NCBI GenBank assembly: GCA_035266845.1 | Contig: DATFMP010000076.1 | Span: forward strand, 1-64,000 | Length of the DNA stretch: 64,000 bases | From: DATFMP01 sp035266845 | Lineage (GTDB): Bacteria > SAR324 > JACQKK01 | Direction of reading: 5' to 3' | Shown here: in pieces, positions 37,301 through 45,265 of the stretch | Layout of the letters: the number at the start of each line of letters is the position of its first letter | Numbering within the stretch: the first letter of the stretch is position 1 | Made by a program: the position numbers and the translations under genes | Notes under the pieces: model-generated | Seen by the model: the letters and a program-made list of their open reading frames with translations, nothing else | What the model was told of the DNA's origin: nothing | Database searches by the model: none

Positions 37301-37456
37301 CCCAACAGCTTGGCGCCGGACCACACGCCGGCCTTCCGCGAGCGGCTGCAGGACATGGAGTCGGGCATCACCTTTGGCGAGATTCTGCGGCGCCTGGATC
37401 GCCCGGCCGTGGGAGACCTGCTGGACGATGCTGCCCAGCGTGGCGCGGCCGGCTAG
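34391..37456 (+). CDS. cyaA: Class I adenylate cyclase-like protein
   Basis: 1021 residues, larger than enterobacterial CyaA (848). An N-terminal Pro/Ala tail is followed by LALYELLFLLHVNDP, similar to the CyaA N-domain, then the nucleotidyltransferase motif SVGSIGTVGHKSHDSDLDM with the metal-binding D-x-D pair. Conversion of ATP to cAMP is expected from the family. The C-terminal half contains long helical text and a C-terminal basic tail. No CRP gene is in the window. The nearby cNMP-fold/CheW protein lacks the usual cAMP-binding arginine. The family call rests on motifs, and residues beyond about 600 diverge. Confidence 0.75.
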   Translation: MALFGSRRNKASPPPPPPEAAAAARPEPDAAAVTEEGAGRTGLARLLSTAVGLSSQQEATLRGALNEGLEFYDRYNNSRLELAFASFDRPMRLALYELLFLLHVNDPRLANWTYTKQEWTTVKGIRRQVPVEAVADLYLEGAPAGVLGIGMLPQLYRAEYESYVQGVFDMKPYGDTQPEVHPFVTIQSVGSIGTVGHKSHDSDLDMQVIYDLVPFCLNTGDWNDEVFKQALNREHKWWIGQIRRQQHIPLEALRDGALKQKLSTKAAEKVAHTYPGLYRYLVRGDREFAVKVLHPQGDKTLRLQMLHELLNLMKRAEKLRWHEELRQAEALLKQRVQRVQEYINAKFPEAEIYLFVYTTEWFRRGVYSSTLEFKESSGSAYEMILNYDTLMPGIQFSPVVPTHFVLPNAVNKDSVLYPRMMDYVRFQAITVFDEARHRFVDLGNTPDLSVDYVAKHGGAIYWEAFKASSGNLPKSTLNLFRFEMLLDAHLTKSIIQILKEPQLLDALITPKPSEEGLAMGTVDPGRQPPPEFRDARSILRGVRPSRPQVSQAAAAAQRAGTVTGQLEDMANLKTGLPPWALVEIEEEFPLLLFDPWWLRFKALKVGFHEDGGVSAINREERDRISKVIDLAFCLHVRISDVMDGKADKRSKTEPPSHRDQVLHAFLERAFPTGSPRRINLENLFVGGVRGLLHFEKELRELFQRSMMRVEEKMARLGVRDHAGASEEVELWLNYYVENFQPPLNAVPRVIMKHLKVARNGIEVAFRPDEGWAFLSMQRQSLLEKSALSAGRNVSYLPERVLLLENSGFASGLAHCVLNGYYGVLDKGTPEERMTRIELDDKKLDQGNNIHNELAFVKEDQLNRLMKRIADAFPYQPYNYMDILKTQRDVTGVFVMLNLWRFGQVSVVYRDNLSQWYCDEFEVPALFEHALEVNRDMHRLLRARPLLDALRDLFARRRIDPARTSIAAWANPNSLAPDHTPAFRERLQDMESGITFGEILRRLDRPAVGDLLDDAAQRGAAG

Positions 37457-37484
37457 CGTTGCGTCCCGGAGCTACCCCCCAGAA

Positions 37485-37508
37485 TTCGGGGGAACAGGTT
37501 CCCCCGAA
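37485..37508 (+). terminator. Perfect 11-bp hairpin downstream of the cyclase
   Basis: TTCGGGGGAAC and GTTCCCCCGAA pair exactly around AG, 29 bp after the stop. No T-run follows. Confidence 0.5.
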
Positions 37509-37520
37509 CCCCCTGTTCGG

Positions 37521-37552
37521 GCGGCGGTGACTGGCGAGCCAGCCACCGCCGC
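37521..37552 (+). terminator. Long hairpin with one mismatch
   Basis: GCGGCGGTG then CTGGC pairs with GCCAG then CACCGCCGC, with one A-C mismatch and a GA loop. It is the second of a hairpin cluster, and its spacing resembles the double-hairpin repeats seen elsewhere. Confidence 0.5.
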
Positions 37553-37836
37553 GAAGACGGGCTGCCAAGGGGAGGAGCCCCTGACAGCCCAGAACTTCGG
37601 GCAATCCTGACCTTAACGTGCGGGACATTCCACCAAGCCGGTCGGTAATGCCCGTCTGTACCCGCAAGCCACCCCGCCTTTCCGTCCTCTGCACGCCGCC
37701 CGCCTGCCCGACTTCGTCCCGCCCTGGATTCAATGCGCCGGCGTGGGCATAATGGAGGAATAATGCATGGCGCCGGTGCCGAGCCCGCTGCGCGGGATGC
37801 GACGGCGCCCCTTATTCTAAGTGGCTGGAGATGCCG

Positions 37837-38100
37837 ATGTCCGATGTCACGATGTACACCACGACCTACTGCCCCTTCTGCATGCGCGCCAAGGCGCTGA
37901 TGCAGGAGAAGGGGGTGGCCTTCGAGGAGATCAACCTGGACGAGCACCCGGAGCGGCGCGCGGAGATGATGGAGCGTGCCGACGGGCGCCACACGGTGCC
38001 ACAGATCTTCATCGCCGGCCAGGGGGTGGGCGGCTGCGACGACGTCTTCGAACTCGAGCGGAGAGGGAAGCTGGATGAACTCCTCGGTAGAACTGCATAG
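37837..38100 (+). CDS. grxC: Glutaredoxin 3
   Basis: 87 residues from ATG 37837, chosen because GGAG lies 6 bp before it. ATG 37831 would add two residues but directly abuts the GGAG. Marks are TTTYCPFCMRAK with the dithiol CPFC (12-15), the cis-proline HTVPQIFI, and GGCDDVFELE. It reduces disulfides and glutathionylated proteins in the cytoplasm. Its last 26 bp overlap the trxB start, so the two redox proteins are translationally coupled. Confidence 0.95.
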   Translation: MSDVTMYTTTYCPFCMRAKALMQEKGVAFEEINLDEHPERRAEMMERADGRHTVPQIFIAGQGVGGCDDVFELERRGKLDELLGRTA

Positions 38101-39058
38101 CCCCGAGCCGGGCAAGCGCCCCGAGCACCACCGCGTGGTGATCCTGGGCTCCGGCCCGGCCGGGCTCACCGCCGCCATCTATGCGGCGCGTGCAAACCTG
38201 AATCCCATCGTCGTCTCCGGCAACGAGCCGGGCGGCCAGCTCACCATCACCACCGAGGTGGAGAATTACCCCGGCTATCCCGAAGGCGTGCAGGGGCCGG
38301 AGATGATGACGGAATTCCAACGCCAGGCCGAGCGCTTCGGCACGCAGTTCAAGACGGGCAACGTGGGCCGGGTGGATCTTTCCCACCGGCCCTTCACGCT
38401 GCACCTGGAGAACGGCGAGGTGCTGAGCTGCGACGCCCTGATCGTGGCCACGGGCGCATCGGCCCGCTGGCTGGGGCTGGAGTCCGAGACGCGCTTCCGC
38501 AACAAGGGCGTCTCGGCCTGTGCCACCTGCGATGGCTTCTTCTTCCGCGGCAAGCCGCTGGCGGTGGTCGGCGGGGGCGATACGGCCGTGGAGGAGGCGA
38601 TCTTCCTCACCAACTTCGCCACCAAGGTCACGCTGATTCACCGCCGGGACGAGCTGCGGGCCAGCAAGGTCATGCAGGAGCGGGCCCTGAAGCATCCCAA
38701 GGTGGAACTCCTGTGGGATTCGGTGGTGGACGAGGTGCTGGGCTCCGACGAGAAGGGCGTCACCGGTCTGAAGGTGAAGAACGTCAAGACCGGCGCCGTG
38801 AGCGAGCTGCCCGTAGAGGGTATGTTCGTGGCCATCGGCCACACCCCCAACACGCAGGTGTTCAAGGGGTTGTTGGACATGGACGACCAGGGCTATCTGG
38901 AGGTGACTCCGGGCCGCACCTTCGCATCGGTGGAGGGCGTATTCGTCTGTGGCGACGCGGCGGACAAGGTGTACCGCCAAGCCGTCACCGCCGCGGGCAC
39001 CGGTTGCATGGCCGCCATCGACGCCGAGCGCTGGCTGGCTGAGCAGGGCCTGGAGTAG
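38075..39058 (+). CDS. trxB: Thioredoxin reductase
   Basis: 327 residues of the low-molecular-weight FAD/NADPH type. Marks are the FAD motif VVILGSGPAGLTAA, GGQLTITTEVENYPG, the redox-active CATC, the NADPH motif VVGGGDTAVEEA, and VFVCGDAADKVYRQ. The enzyme reduces thioredoxin using NADPH. Start 38075 (MNSSVELHSP) lies inside the end of grxC, 26 bp overlapping. A thioredoxin gene is not in the window. Coupling of glutaredoxin to thioredoxin reductase suggests they are made together for disulfide control. Confidence 0.95.
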   Translation: MNSSVELHSPEPGKRPEHHRVVILGSGPAGLTAAIYAARANLNPIVVSGNEPGGQLTITTEVENYPGYPEGVQGPEMMTEFQRQAERFGTQFKTGNVGRVDLSHRPFTLHLENGEVLSCDALIVATGASARWLGLESETRFRNKGVSACATCDGFFFRGKPLAVVGGGDTAVEEAIFLTNFATKVTLIHRRDELRASKVMQERALKHPKVELLWDSVVDEVLGSDEKGVTGLKVKNVKTGAVSELPVEGMFVAIGHTPNTQVFKGLLDMDDQGYLEVTPGRTFASVEGVFVCGDAADKVYRQAVTAAGTGCMAAIDAERWLAEQGLE

Positions 39059-39125
39059 TTGCACAGCCGGACGGCGTGGCCAACCCCCGCCGTCCGTCCC
39101 CTCCCCTCCCGCCGGTGCGGAGCGG

Positions 39126-39800
39126 ATGTCCGAACCTCCCCGCAAGCTGTGGATGGCGATCGCCGCGGCCAGCGCCGTGTTGGCGGCCGCTGTCAGCGTC
39201 CTGTTGCTCGTGGTGGCCTTTCGTGCCGTGCAGCGCGAGCGCGCGGCACCGCCGCCGGCCGAGCGCGCCGAACCTGCCACGCCCAGTGTGGCGCCTGGAT
39301 CGGCCCCCGGGACCGCAGTGCCCTCGGGAGCCGCCTGCGATGTGCAGCGCAGCGCCCCGCTGGCCTTCCGCAGCGCGAAGCCGGACGACACGCTGCGCGT
39401 GACCATCCAGGGCGCTCCCTGTGCCCGCGCCAAGCTCAGCATCGTGGTGCGCGATCCCTCGGGCGCGGAGCTCTACCGCTACGAGGCGCCCTTTGCCCCG
39501 CACCTGAACGCGCAACTGGCCAAGGAGCCCCTGTCCCAGGCCGCCGAGGCCTTTGCCGAGAGCGTGCTGGCCAACGCGGGCATCGCCGGCACCACCGATC
39601 AACTCCCGCCCTGGCTCGATGCTCAGGCCTACTACTCGGAGCACCGCGATGCGCTGAAGGTAGACGAGGTCATCTACGAGGCGCTACGCAAGGTGCGCCG
39701 CCCCATCCTCTGGCACGCCACCGGCGCGGAGACTTGGCGCTCGGTGGTCTACGACCCCCAGACCCGCAGCGGACTCGTGATCCTGGCCGGCGGTGGCTGA
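39126..39800 (+). CDS. Unrecognised single-pass membrane-anchored protein
   Basis: 224 residues. One hydrophobic helix (WMAIAAASAVLAAAVSVLLL) near the N-terminus suggests an inner-membrane anchor, followed by a Pro/Ala-rich linker and a C-terminal domain of about 150 residues that would lie in the periplasm. The domain has two cysteines (GAACDVQ and GAPCARA) that may form a disulfide. I do not recognise the family. It starts 67 bp after trxB on the same strand and could be cotranscribed. It is followed by a 376-bp gap with a repeat. Confidence 0.6.
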   Translation: MSEPPRKLWMAIAAASAVLAAAVSVLLLVVAFRAVQRERAAPPPAERAEPATPSVAPGSAPGTAVPSGAACDVQRSAPLAFRSAKPDDTLRVTIQGAPCARAKLSIVVRDPSGAELYRYEAPFAPHLNAQLAKEPLSQAAEAFAESVLANAGIAGTTDQLPPWLDAQAYYSEHRDALKVDEVIYEALRKVRRPILWHATGAETWRSVVYDPQTRSGLVILAGGG

Positions 39801-40176
39801 GCGGCGGGCAGGTTCGGCAGCCACCCCAAACGATCGATCGGTCGGTGGGGCGGGCGTCCAACCCCGGACAATGCCCCAGCGGGGGGGGGCGTCCCCGCCC
39901 GCCTACGCAGGCGTTGTATCAGGCACTCAGGCGCTGCGAGGATCAGCCGTAAGGTTGCCGAAACACCGCCACCTGTCATTCCGAGGCCCGTGCTGCGGGC
40001 CGAAGAATCTGCTTTTGGATCAGTGAACAACAGATTCCTCGCTGCGCTCGGAATGACAGGCCCCGGCGCGACGCGGCCGCACCGACGTTATGCCTGGACA
40101 GAGCCCGGGCCTTGGACCCTTGCTCCGTGGGGCCCCGTGCGGTAAGGGCTGGCAGTACCCTCAACCCAGGAGACCC
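39801..40176. other. 376-bp intergenic region containing palindromic element R1
   Basis: The gap holds element R1 (39972-40060) and, near 39830, a repeated CGATCGATCGGTCGG run. No gene was seen. GGAG at 40169-40172 is the ribosome site of the MBL gene. Confidence 0.55.
39972..40060. repeat. Palindromic element R1
   Basis: 89 bp bounded by exact inverted repeats CCTGTCATTCCGAG and CTCGGAATGACAGG. Inside it has an AATCTG/CAGATT inner pair (GAAGAATCTG and CAGATTCCTC). Four further copies occur at 42514, 49657 (inverted), 54790 and 59486. It has no coding capacity and resembles a non-autonomous palindromic repeat. Confidence 0.85.
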
Positions 40177-41034
40177 ATGGACGCCTTGCGCCTCGGCGCG
40201 CTGGAAGTGCTGCGCGTGGAAGAGATGCTGTGGACGGTGCCGATTACGGTCCTCTTCCCGCAGCTTTCCGCAGCCGACCTCGCCCCGCACCGGGACTGGC
40301 TGCTGCCGCACTTCTGCACCGACGAGCTGCACATGGTGCTGAGCATGCAACTGTTCATCGTGCGCACGCCGCACCACACGGTGCTGGTGGATACCTGCGT
40401 GGGCAACGACAAGGAGCGCCACTATCCCGAATGGACCCGCCTGCAGACGGACTTTCTGGCGCGCCTGCGCGCGGCGGGCGTGACGCCGGAGCAGGTGGAC
40501 TACGTGTTCTGCACGCACTTTCACGCGGATCATGTGGGCTGGAACACGCGCCTGGTCAACGGTCGCTGGGAGCCGACGTTTCCCAACGCCCGCTACCTGT
40601 TCCACCGGCCTGAGTTCGAGCACTGGACGCGCCTGCCCGAGCGCGACCTGCCCGCGGCCGTGAAGGACAGCATCCTCCCCATTGCCGAGGCCGGGTTGTA
40701 TGATCTGGTAGACGGCGACTTCGCGTTGGACGATGCGTTGCGCCTGGAGCCGACGCCCGGACACACGCCGGGGCACTGCAGCGTGCACTTGGCATCCGGG
40801 GGTGCGGAGGCGGCGATCACGGGCGACATGATCCACCACCCCGCGCAGGTGGCCGAGCCGCAATGGCCCTCGCGGGCCTGCAGCGATCCCGCCCTGGCCG
40901 TGGAGACGCGCACGGCCTTCCTGGCGCGCTACGCGGACCGCGACGTCCGCGTGCTGGGCTCGCATTTCGCGTCGCCCACGGCCTGCCGCATCGTTTCGGC
41001 AGGCGGTGGCTGGCGCCCGCGCTTCGGCACGTAG
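40177..41034 (+). CDS. Metallo-beta-lactamase-fold hydrolase
   Basis: 285 residues. The motif CTHFHADHVGW (H-x-H-x-D-H) supplies the zinc ligands, with further ligands in PTPGHTPGH and TGDMIHH. The family covers lactonases, glyoxalase II and many uncharacterised hydrolases. The N-terminal strand LFIVRTPHHTVLVDTCVGND is typical of the lactonase-like branch. It is predicted cytoplasmic with no signal peptide. CAGGAG lies 5 bp before the start. The exact substrate is unknown. Confidence 0.85.
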   Translation: MDALRLGALEVLRVEEMLWTVPITVLFPQLSAADLAPHRDWLLPHFCTDELHMVLSMQLFIVRTPHHTVLVDTCVGNDKERHYPEWTRLQTDFLARLRAAGVTPEQVDYVFCTHFHADHVGWNTRLVNGRWEPTFPNARYLFHRPEFEHWTRLPERDLPAAVKDSILPIAEAGLYDLVDGDFALDDALRLEPTPGHTPGHCSVHLASGGAEAAITGDMIHHPAQVAEPQWPSRACSDPALAVETRTAFLARYADRDVRVLGSHFASPTACRIVSAGGGWRPRFGT

Positions 41035-41115
41035 CAGGGCAGGGCGGCACGGCGCGCACGGTGGTGCCGCGCGGGCGCGTGCGTTGGGCTGGGGGGCTCA
41101 GCAGGGGGTTCCGAC

Positions 41116-42453
41116 ATGGGTGCCCGACTCGTTGCTCCGGCAGGGCTTCGCCGCCTGCTGCTGGCGGGCGTGGTGACGGCCCTTCTCGCGGGCGGCTGCT
41201 CCAGCACGCCCCTGCTCACCAAGGCGCAGTACGAGCCCAGCCGGGCGGCTCTGGCCCAAGGGGCCCCGGAGCAGGCCCTGGCGAAGTTCCCCGCGGGCGA
41301 GCCGGGCACCTTCATAACCACCATGGAGCGCACGTACCTGAGTCTGCTGGAGGGGCGGCCGGACATCGACGCGCTGGCCCGCTACAGCGAGCGTATCGAG
41401 GACCGCGTGCGCTATGACGTCTCGCGCGAGGTCAAGTCCTTCTTCTACGTGGCCACACCGGAGGGCTACTACGCCTCGGAGCACGAGGTGATCTGGATGC
41501 ACATGCTGCTGAGCTGGGGCTATTCCCTGCGCGGGCAGTATGAGGACGGCTGCGTGGAAGCCCGCGAGGCGAGCCGCCTGCTCAGTGCCCGCTGGAGCCC
41601 GGAGGGGCACTTCGACGATCCGAGCATGCGCTCCATCCTGGGCGAGCTGTGGGCCCTGTGCGGCGACTGGGACGATGCGCAGGTGGACTTCCGCCGGGCG
41701 TGGGAGCTGGACCCCACCCTGGGTTGGGCTCTGGAGCTTGGCCAGCGGGCCGAGCCGCCCCGCGCGCTGTTCCTCGTGCTGGGGGGCATCGGCCCCACGC
41801 CGGAGTGGGACCCGAAGGCGGAGTTCAATCCCCTGCGGGGGGTGCGCAACATCCACTTCCGCTCACAGGCCCTGGGCAGCGCGGCCACTATCTACACCTG
41901 GCAGGGAAGCGTGCCGCTCCATCGCACGCCGGATGCGGCGCCCTGGTACGTCCGGCACCAGGCCCGCGACAATGCGATCCACGACCTGATCGGGGATTCG
42001 CAGTACGGCATCGACTCGACGATGCGCGTGGGCGTCTATGCAGGCAGCACCTCCGCCGGAGTCCTCTATGGTGCGGGCATCGTGACCCTGAGCATCGCCG
42101 GAGGCGGGCTGGTCGTCTACTTGGCCGCCGAAGCGGGCAGCGGCGAGGGTGTCGCCTATGGTATCCTCATCGCCGCGGCCGGCTCGGCCTATGGGATCAA
42201 GCAATCACTGCGGATCGAGCGGGAAGCCCGCGCCCGGCTCGTCGAGAAGTCCGACCCCTCTCCCTACTACCGCTTCGTGCGCTTCCTGCCGGACTATGCC
42301 TGGATCGGCTGGAGCGACGAGCCCGCCGGCCGCGCTGTGTGGGTGGAGACGACGCCGGGCAGCGGGCACGACGAGGGTGAGCTGGTGCCCGCGCTGGAGA
42401 CGGTCGCGCCCAACGTCTACATCGGCTATCTCCCCGACGTGGCGCTGCCGTGA
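41116..42453 (+). CDS. Uncharacterised lipoprotein with helical repeats
   Basis: 445 residues. The lipobox LLAGGC after a basic-hydrophobic leader predicts a lipoprotein. Residues about 100-215 contain helical pairs like TPR repeats (SWGYSLRGQYEDGCVEAREA and LWALCGDWDDAQVDFRRAWE). A glycine-rich hydrophobic segment (about 310-360) could be a membrane or barrel-associated hairpin. The layout is reminiscent of COG3014-type lipoproteins of unknown function, with low certainty. It starts 81 bp after the MBL gene. Confidence 0.65.
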   Translation: MGARLVAPAGLRRLLLAGVVTALLAGGCSSTPLLTKAQYEPSRAALAQGAPEQALAKFPAGEPGTFITTMERTYLSLLEGRPDIDALARYSERIEDRVRYDVSREVKSFFYVATPEGYYASEHEVIWMHMLLSWGYSLRGQYEDGCVEAREASRLLSARWSPEGHFDDPSMRSILGELWALCGDWDDAQVDFRRAWELDPTLGWALELGQRAEPPRALFLVLGGIGPTPEWDPKAEFNPLRGVRNIHFRSQALGSAATIYTWQGSVPLHRTPDAAPWYVRHQARDNAIHDLIGDSQYGIDSTMRVGVYAGSTSAGVLYGAGIVTLSIAGGGLVVYLAAEAGSGEGVAYGILIAAAGSAYGIKQSLRIEREARARLVEKSDPSPYYRFVRFLPDYAWIGWSDEPAGRAVWVETTPGSGHDEGELVPALETVAPNVYIGYLPDVALP

Positions 42454-42513
42454 GACCGGTGCGAGCCAGGCTTTGTCCTGGATTGTCCAAGTGTCGTCCG
42501 TCTGCCGCCGGTT

Positions 42514-42595
42514 GTCATTCCGAGGCCCGCAGCGCGGGCCGAGGAATCTGTTTTGTTTCCGGGCACAACAGATTCCTCGCTGCGCTCGGAATGAC
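42514..42595. repeat. Palindromic element R2
   Basis: 82 bp from GTCATTCCGAG to CTCGGAATGAC, with internal GGCCCGC/GCGGGCC and AATCTG/CAGATT arms. Same orientation as R1. It lies in the 293-bp gap after the lipoprotein gene. Confidence 0.85.
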
Positions 42596-42746
42596 TGGCA
42601 TGGACCGGACAGGACACACCTGCTGGTGGTTACAGCAGCGCCGGGACACTCGGCTCTGTGCGCGTTCTCCATTGAGAAAGCGCCCCGCGCGCGGTAAGGA
42701 TAGGCTTTGCCCGCGGGGAAGCGGGGCAATCACGGCACGAGGGGCC

Positions 42747-43850
42747 ATGGGCACACCATCCAAAGTGGGTACGGACTTCCAGACGCTGCACGAGATTGTG
42801 CTGGCCGCGAAGCTGAACCTGAACCAGGGCGATTGGGACTACATTGTAGGCGGTACGGAGACGGAGACGACGCTCAGGCGCAACCGGCGCGCGCTGGATT
42901 CCGTGGCTTTCCGGCCCCGCGTGCTGCGGGATGTCTCGCAGATCGATGCCTCGCAGACCTTCCTGGGCCGCAAGCTGCGGCTGCCGCTGATGCTGGCGCC
43001 GGTGGGCTCGCTGGAGGCCTTCACGCCCGAGGGCGGCACGGCGGCGGGCAAGGCCGCCGGTGAGTTCGGCATCGCCCAGACCCTGTCCTCCGTGTGCCAG
43101 CCGGGCCTGGAGCAACTGGCCCAGGACGTGCCGGACACCCTGCGCGCTTACCAGCTCTACGTGCGCGGGGACGCCGCGTGGATCGACGACGTGGTGAAGC
43201 AGGCCATCGACAACGGCTACGGGGCGTTCTGCCTCACGGTGGATACGGACAAGTACAGCCGGCGCGAGCGCGACATCGCCAAGCGCAACGAGCGCGCCGC
43301 CCTGCGCCGCTTCGCCCCCGGCCGTGAGTGGCAGGAGCGCCTGAGCTGGGACTACGTGAAGCACTTCAAGGACACCTTCGACCTGCCGCTGATGCTGAAA
43401 GGCATCGCCACGGCCGAGGACGCCGCCCTGGCCTGCGAGCACGGCGTGGACTACGTGTACGTCTCCAACCACGGCGGGCGCCAGCTTGACCACGGCCGCG
43501 GCGGGCTGGACGTGCTGCCGGAGGTGGTCAAGGCCGTCAACGGCCGCGCCCGCGTCATCTTCGACGGCGGCATCGTGCGCGGCACCGACATCGTGAAGGC
43601 CATGGCGCTGGGCGCGCACATGGTGGCCATGGGGCGCATGGAGTGCATCGGCCTGGCCGCGGCCGGCGCAGCGGGCCTCGTGCGCGTGCTGGAGCTGCTG
43701 GAGCACGAGGTGCAGATCGCCCTGGGCCTGCTGGGCGTGACGAGCTGGGAAACGCTGGACGCGAGCTACCTGCACCCCGCCGAGCCCGTTACCGACCCGC
43801 ACATGCTCTCCGCCTTCCCGCTGCTCACGCTGGACGAGGGATACGTCTAG
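42747..43850 (+). CDS. FMN-dependent alpha-hydroxy-acid oxidizing protein
   Basis: 367 residues in the family of lactate, glycolate and mandelate oxidases/dehydrogenases. Marks are RVLRDVSQID, LMLAPVGSLEAF, KGIATAEDAALA, the catalytic SNHGGRQLDHG (H and R) and the phosphate-binding FDGGIVRGTDIVKAMALGA. FMN takes the hydride from the alpha-hydroxy acid. With no membrane helix it is predicted soluble. Substrate and electron acceptor cannot be read from sequence. Start 42747 has the conserved length; the frame extends further upstream without similarity. Confidence 0.88.
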   Translation: MGTPSKVGTDFQTLHEIVLAAKLNLNQGDWDYIVGGTETETTLRRNRRALDSVAFRPRVLRDVSQIDASQTFLGRKLRLPLMLAPVGSLEAFTPEGGTAAGKAAGEFGIAQTLSSVCQPGLEQLAQDVPDTLRAYQLYVRGDAAWIDDVVKQAIDNGYGAFCLTVDTDKYSRRERDIAKRNERAALRRFAPGREWQERLSWDYVKHFKDTFDLPLMLKGIATAEDAALACEHGVDYVYVSNHGGRQLDHGRGGLDVLPEVVKAVNGRARVIFDGGIVRGTDIVKAMALGAHMVAMGRMECIGLAAAGAAGLVRVLELLEHEVQIALGLLGVTSWETLDASYLHPAEPVTDPHMLSAFPLLTLDEGYV

Positions 43851-43983
43851 CGGGCCGGCCCCGTTGGGGCCGCCCATACCCTTCGGCCCGCCGCCGCGGG
43901 CCGCGACGCCGCTTTCTCCCCCTTGCCGCGGGCAGGGGGGTGAGGTTCCCCCAATCCCCAATCTTCCAATCGCAGACGACGCA

Positions 43984-45234
43984 ATGCCCAAGGACAAAGT
44001 GGTGCTCGCCTATTCAGGCGGGCTGGATACTTCCGTGATCGTGCACTGGCTCACCCAGCAGGGGTACGAGGTGATCGCCCTGCTGCTGGACCTGGGGCAG
44101 AAGGTGGAGGACATCAACGCCCTGCGCGAGAAGGGCAAGGCGGCCGGCGCCAGCAAGGTGGTCGTGCAGGACGTGCAGGAGGAGTTCGTGCGCGACTTCG
44201 TGTTCCCGGCGCTGCAGTTCAACGCGCAGTACGAGGGCACGTACCTGCTGGGCACGTCCCTGGCGCGTCCGCTCATCGCCAAGCAGCAGATCGAGGTGGC
44301 GCGGGCCGAGGGCGCGGCGTACGTCTCCCACGGCGCCACGGGCAAGGGCAACGACCAGGTACGCTTCGAGCTCACCTACTACGCGCTCAATCCGGACATC
44401 AAGGTGATCGCGCCCTGGAAGGTGCCGGACTTCTTCCGCGCGCTGCCGGGCCGGCGCGAGCTGATCGCCTACGCGGAGCAGCACGGTATCCCGGTCAAGG
44501 CCACGCTGGACAAGCCCTGGAGCAGCGACGAGAACCTGCTGCACATCAGCTACGAGGCGGGGATGCTGGAGGACCCCTGGGAGGAGCCGCGGCCGGACAT
44601 GTTCGAGCTGACCGAGGACCCGCGCGTGGCCACGCAGACCGGCGAGGGCCTGCTGATCGACTTCGAGGACGGCATCCCCGTGGCGGTGGACGACCAGCGC
44701 ATGTCCCCGGCGGAGCTGCTGCGCTACCTGAACAAGCTGGGCGGCAAGCACGGCGTGGGGCGGCTGGACCTGGTGGAATCGCGCTACGTGGGCATGAAGT
44801 CCCGCGGGGTGTACGAGACGCCCGGCGGCACCATCCTGCACATCGCCCACCGCGCGATAGAGTCCATCACGCTGGACCGCGGCATCATCAACCTCAAGGA
44901 CACGCTGCTGCCGCGCTTCGCGCAGCTCGTCTACAACGGCTACTGGTACTCGCCGGAGATGCGCGTGCTGCTGGCCACGGGCCGCGAGAGCCAACGCGGC
45001 GTGACCGGCACCGTGCGCCTGGAGCTGTATCGCGGCAACTGCACCGTCACCGGCCGCAAGAGCCCCTACAGCCTGTACGACATGGCGGTGGTCTCCATGG
45101 ATGACGACCAGGGCGCCTACCAACCCACGGACGCCATCGGCTTCATCAACCTCAACGCCCTGCCCCTCAAGATGGCCCACCGCCAGGCGGAGCGCATGCA
45201 GGCGGACGCGAAGGCCAAGGGCAAGAAGAAGTAG
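43984..45234 (+). CDS. argG: Argininosuccinate synthase
   Basis: 416 residues. The N-terminal ATP-binding motif VVLAYSGGLDTSVIV is the N-type ATP-pyrophosphatase signature. Further marks are the KGNDQVRFEL segment and the citrulline/aspartate-binding ESRYVGMKSRGVYETPGG. It joins citrulline and aspartate using ATP to make argininosuccinate in arginine synthesis. The C-terminus ends with a lysine-rich tail. No other arg gene is present. It is convergent with the membrane partner of the octaheme cytochrome, 31 bp away. Confidence 0.95.
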   Translation: MPKDKVVLAYSGGLDTSVIVHWLTQQGYEVIALLLDLGQKVEDINALREKGKAAGASKVVVQDVQEEFVRDFVFPALQFNAQYEGTYLLGTSLARPLIAKQQIEVARAEGAAYVSHGATGKGNDQVRFELTYYALNPDIKVIAPWKVPDFFRALPGRRELIAYAEQHGIPVKATLDKPWSSDENLLHISYEAGMLEDPWEEPRPDMFELTEDPRVATQTGEGLLIDFEDGIPVAVDDQRMSPAELLRYLNKLGGKHGVGRLDLVESRYVGMKSRGVYETPGGTILHIAHRAIESITLDRGIINLKDTLLPRFAQLVYNGYWYSPEMRVLLATGRESQRGVTGTVRLELYRGNCTVTGRKSPYSLYDMAVVSMDDDQGAYQPTDAIGFINLNALPLKMAHRQAERMQADAKAKGKKK

Positions 45235-45239
45235 CGCGC

Positions 45240-45265
45240 GGAGGCCCGCAGTCCCGCGGGTCTCC
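45240..45265. terminator. Hairpin between convergent argG and the membrane-protein gene
   Basis: GGAGGCCCGC and GCGGGTCTCC pair with one G-T wobble around a six-base loop, filling the 31-bp gap. It is the only candidate bidirectional terminator there. Confidence 0.5.

Larger units (their letters stand above)
37457..37836. other. Hairpin-rich intergenic region after the cyclase
   Basis: 380 bp. The first 150 bp hold several strong hairpins (37485-37508, 37521-37552 and a G/C pair around 37560-37600). The following part has no gene or clear signal until TTATTCT near 37810. GGAG at 37827 is the grxC ribosome site. Confidence 0.55.
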
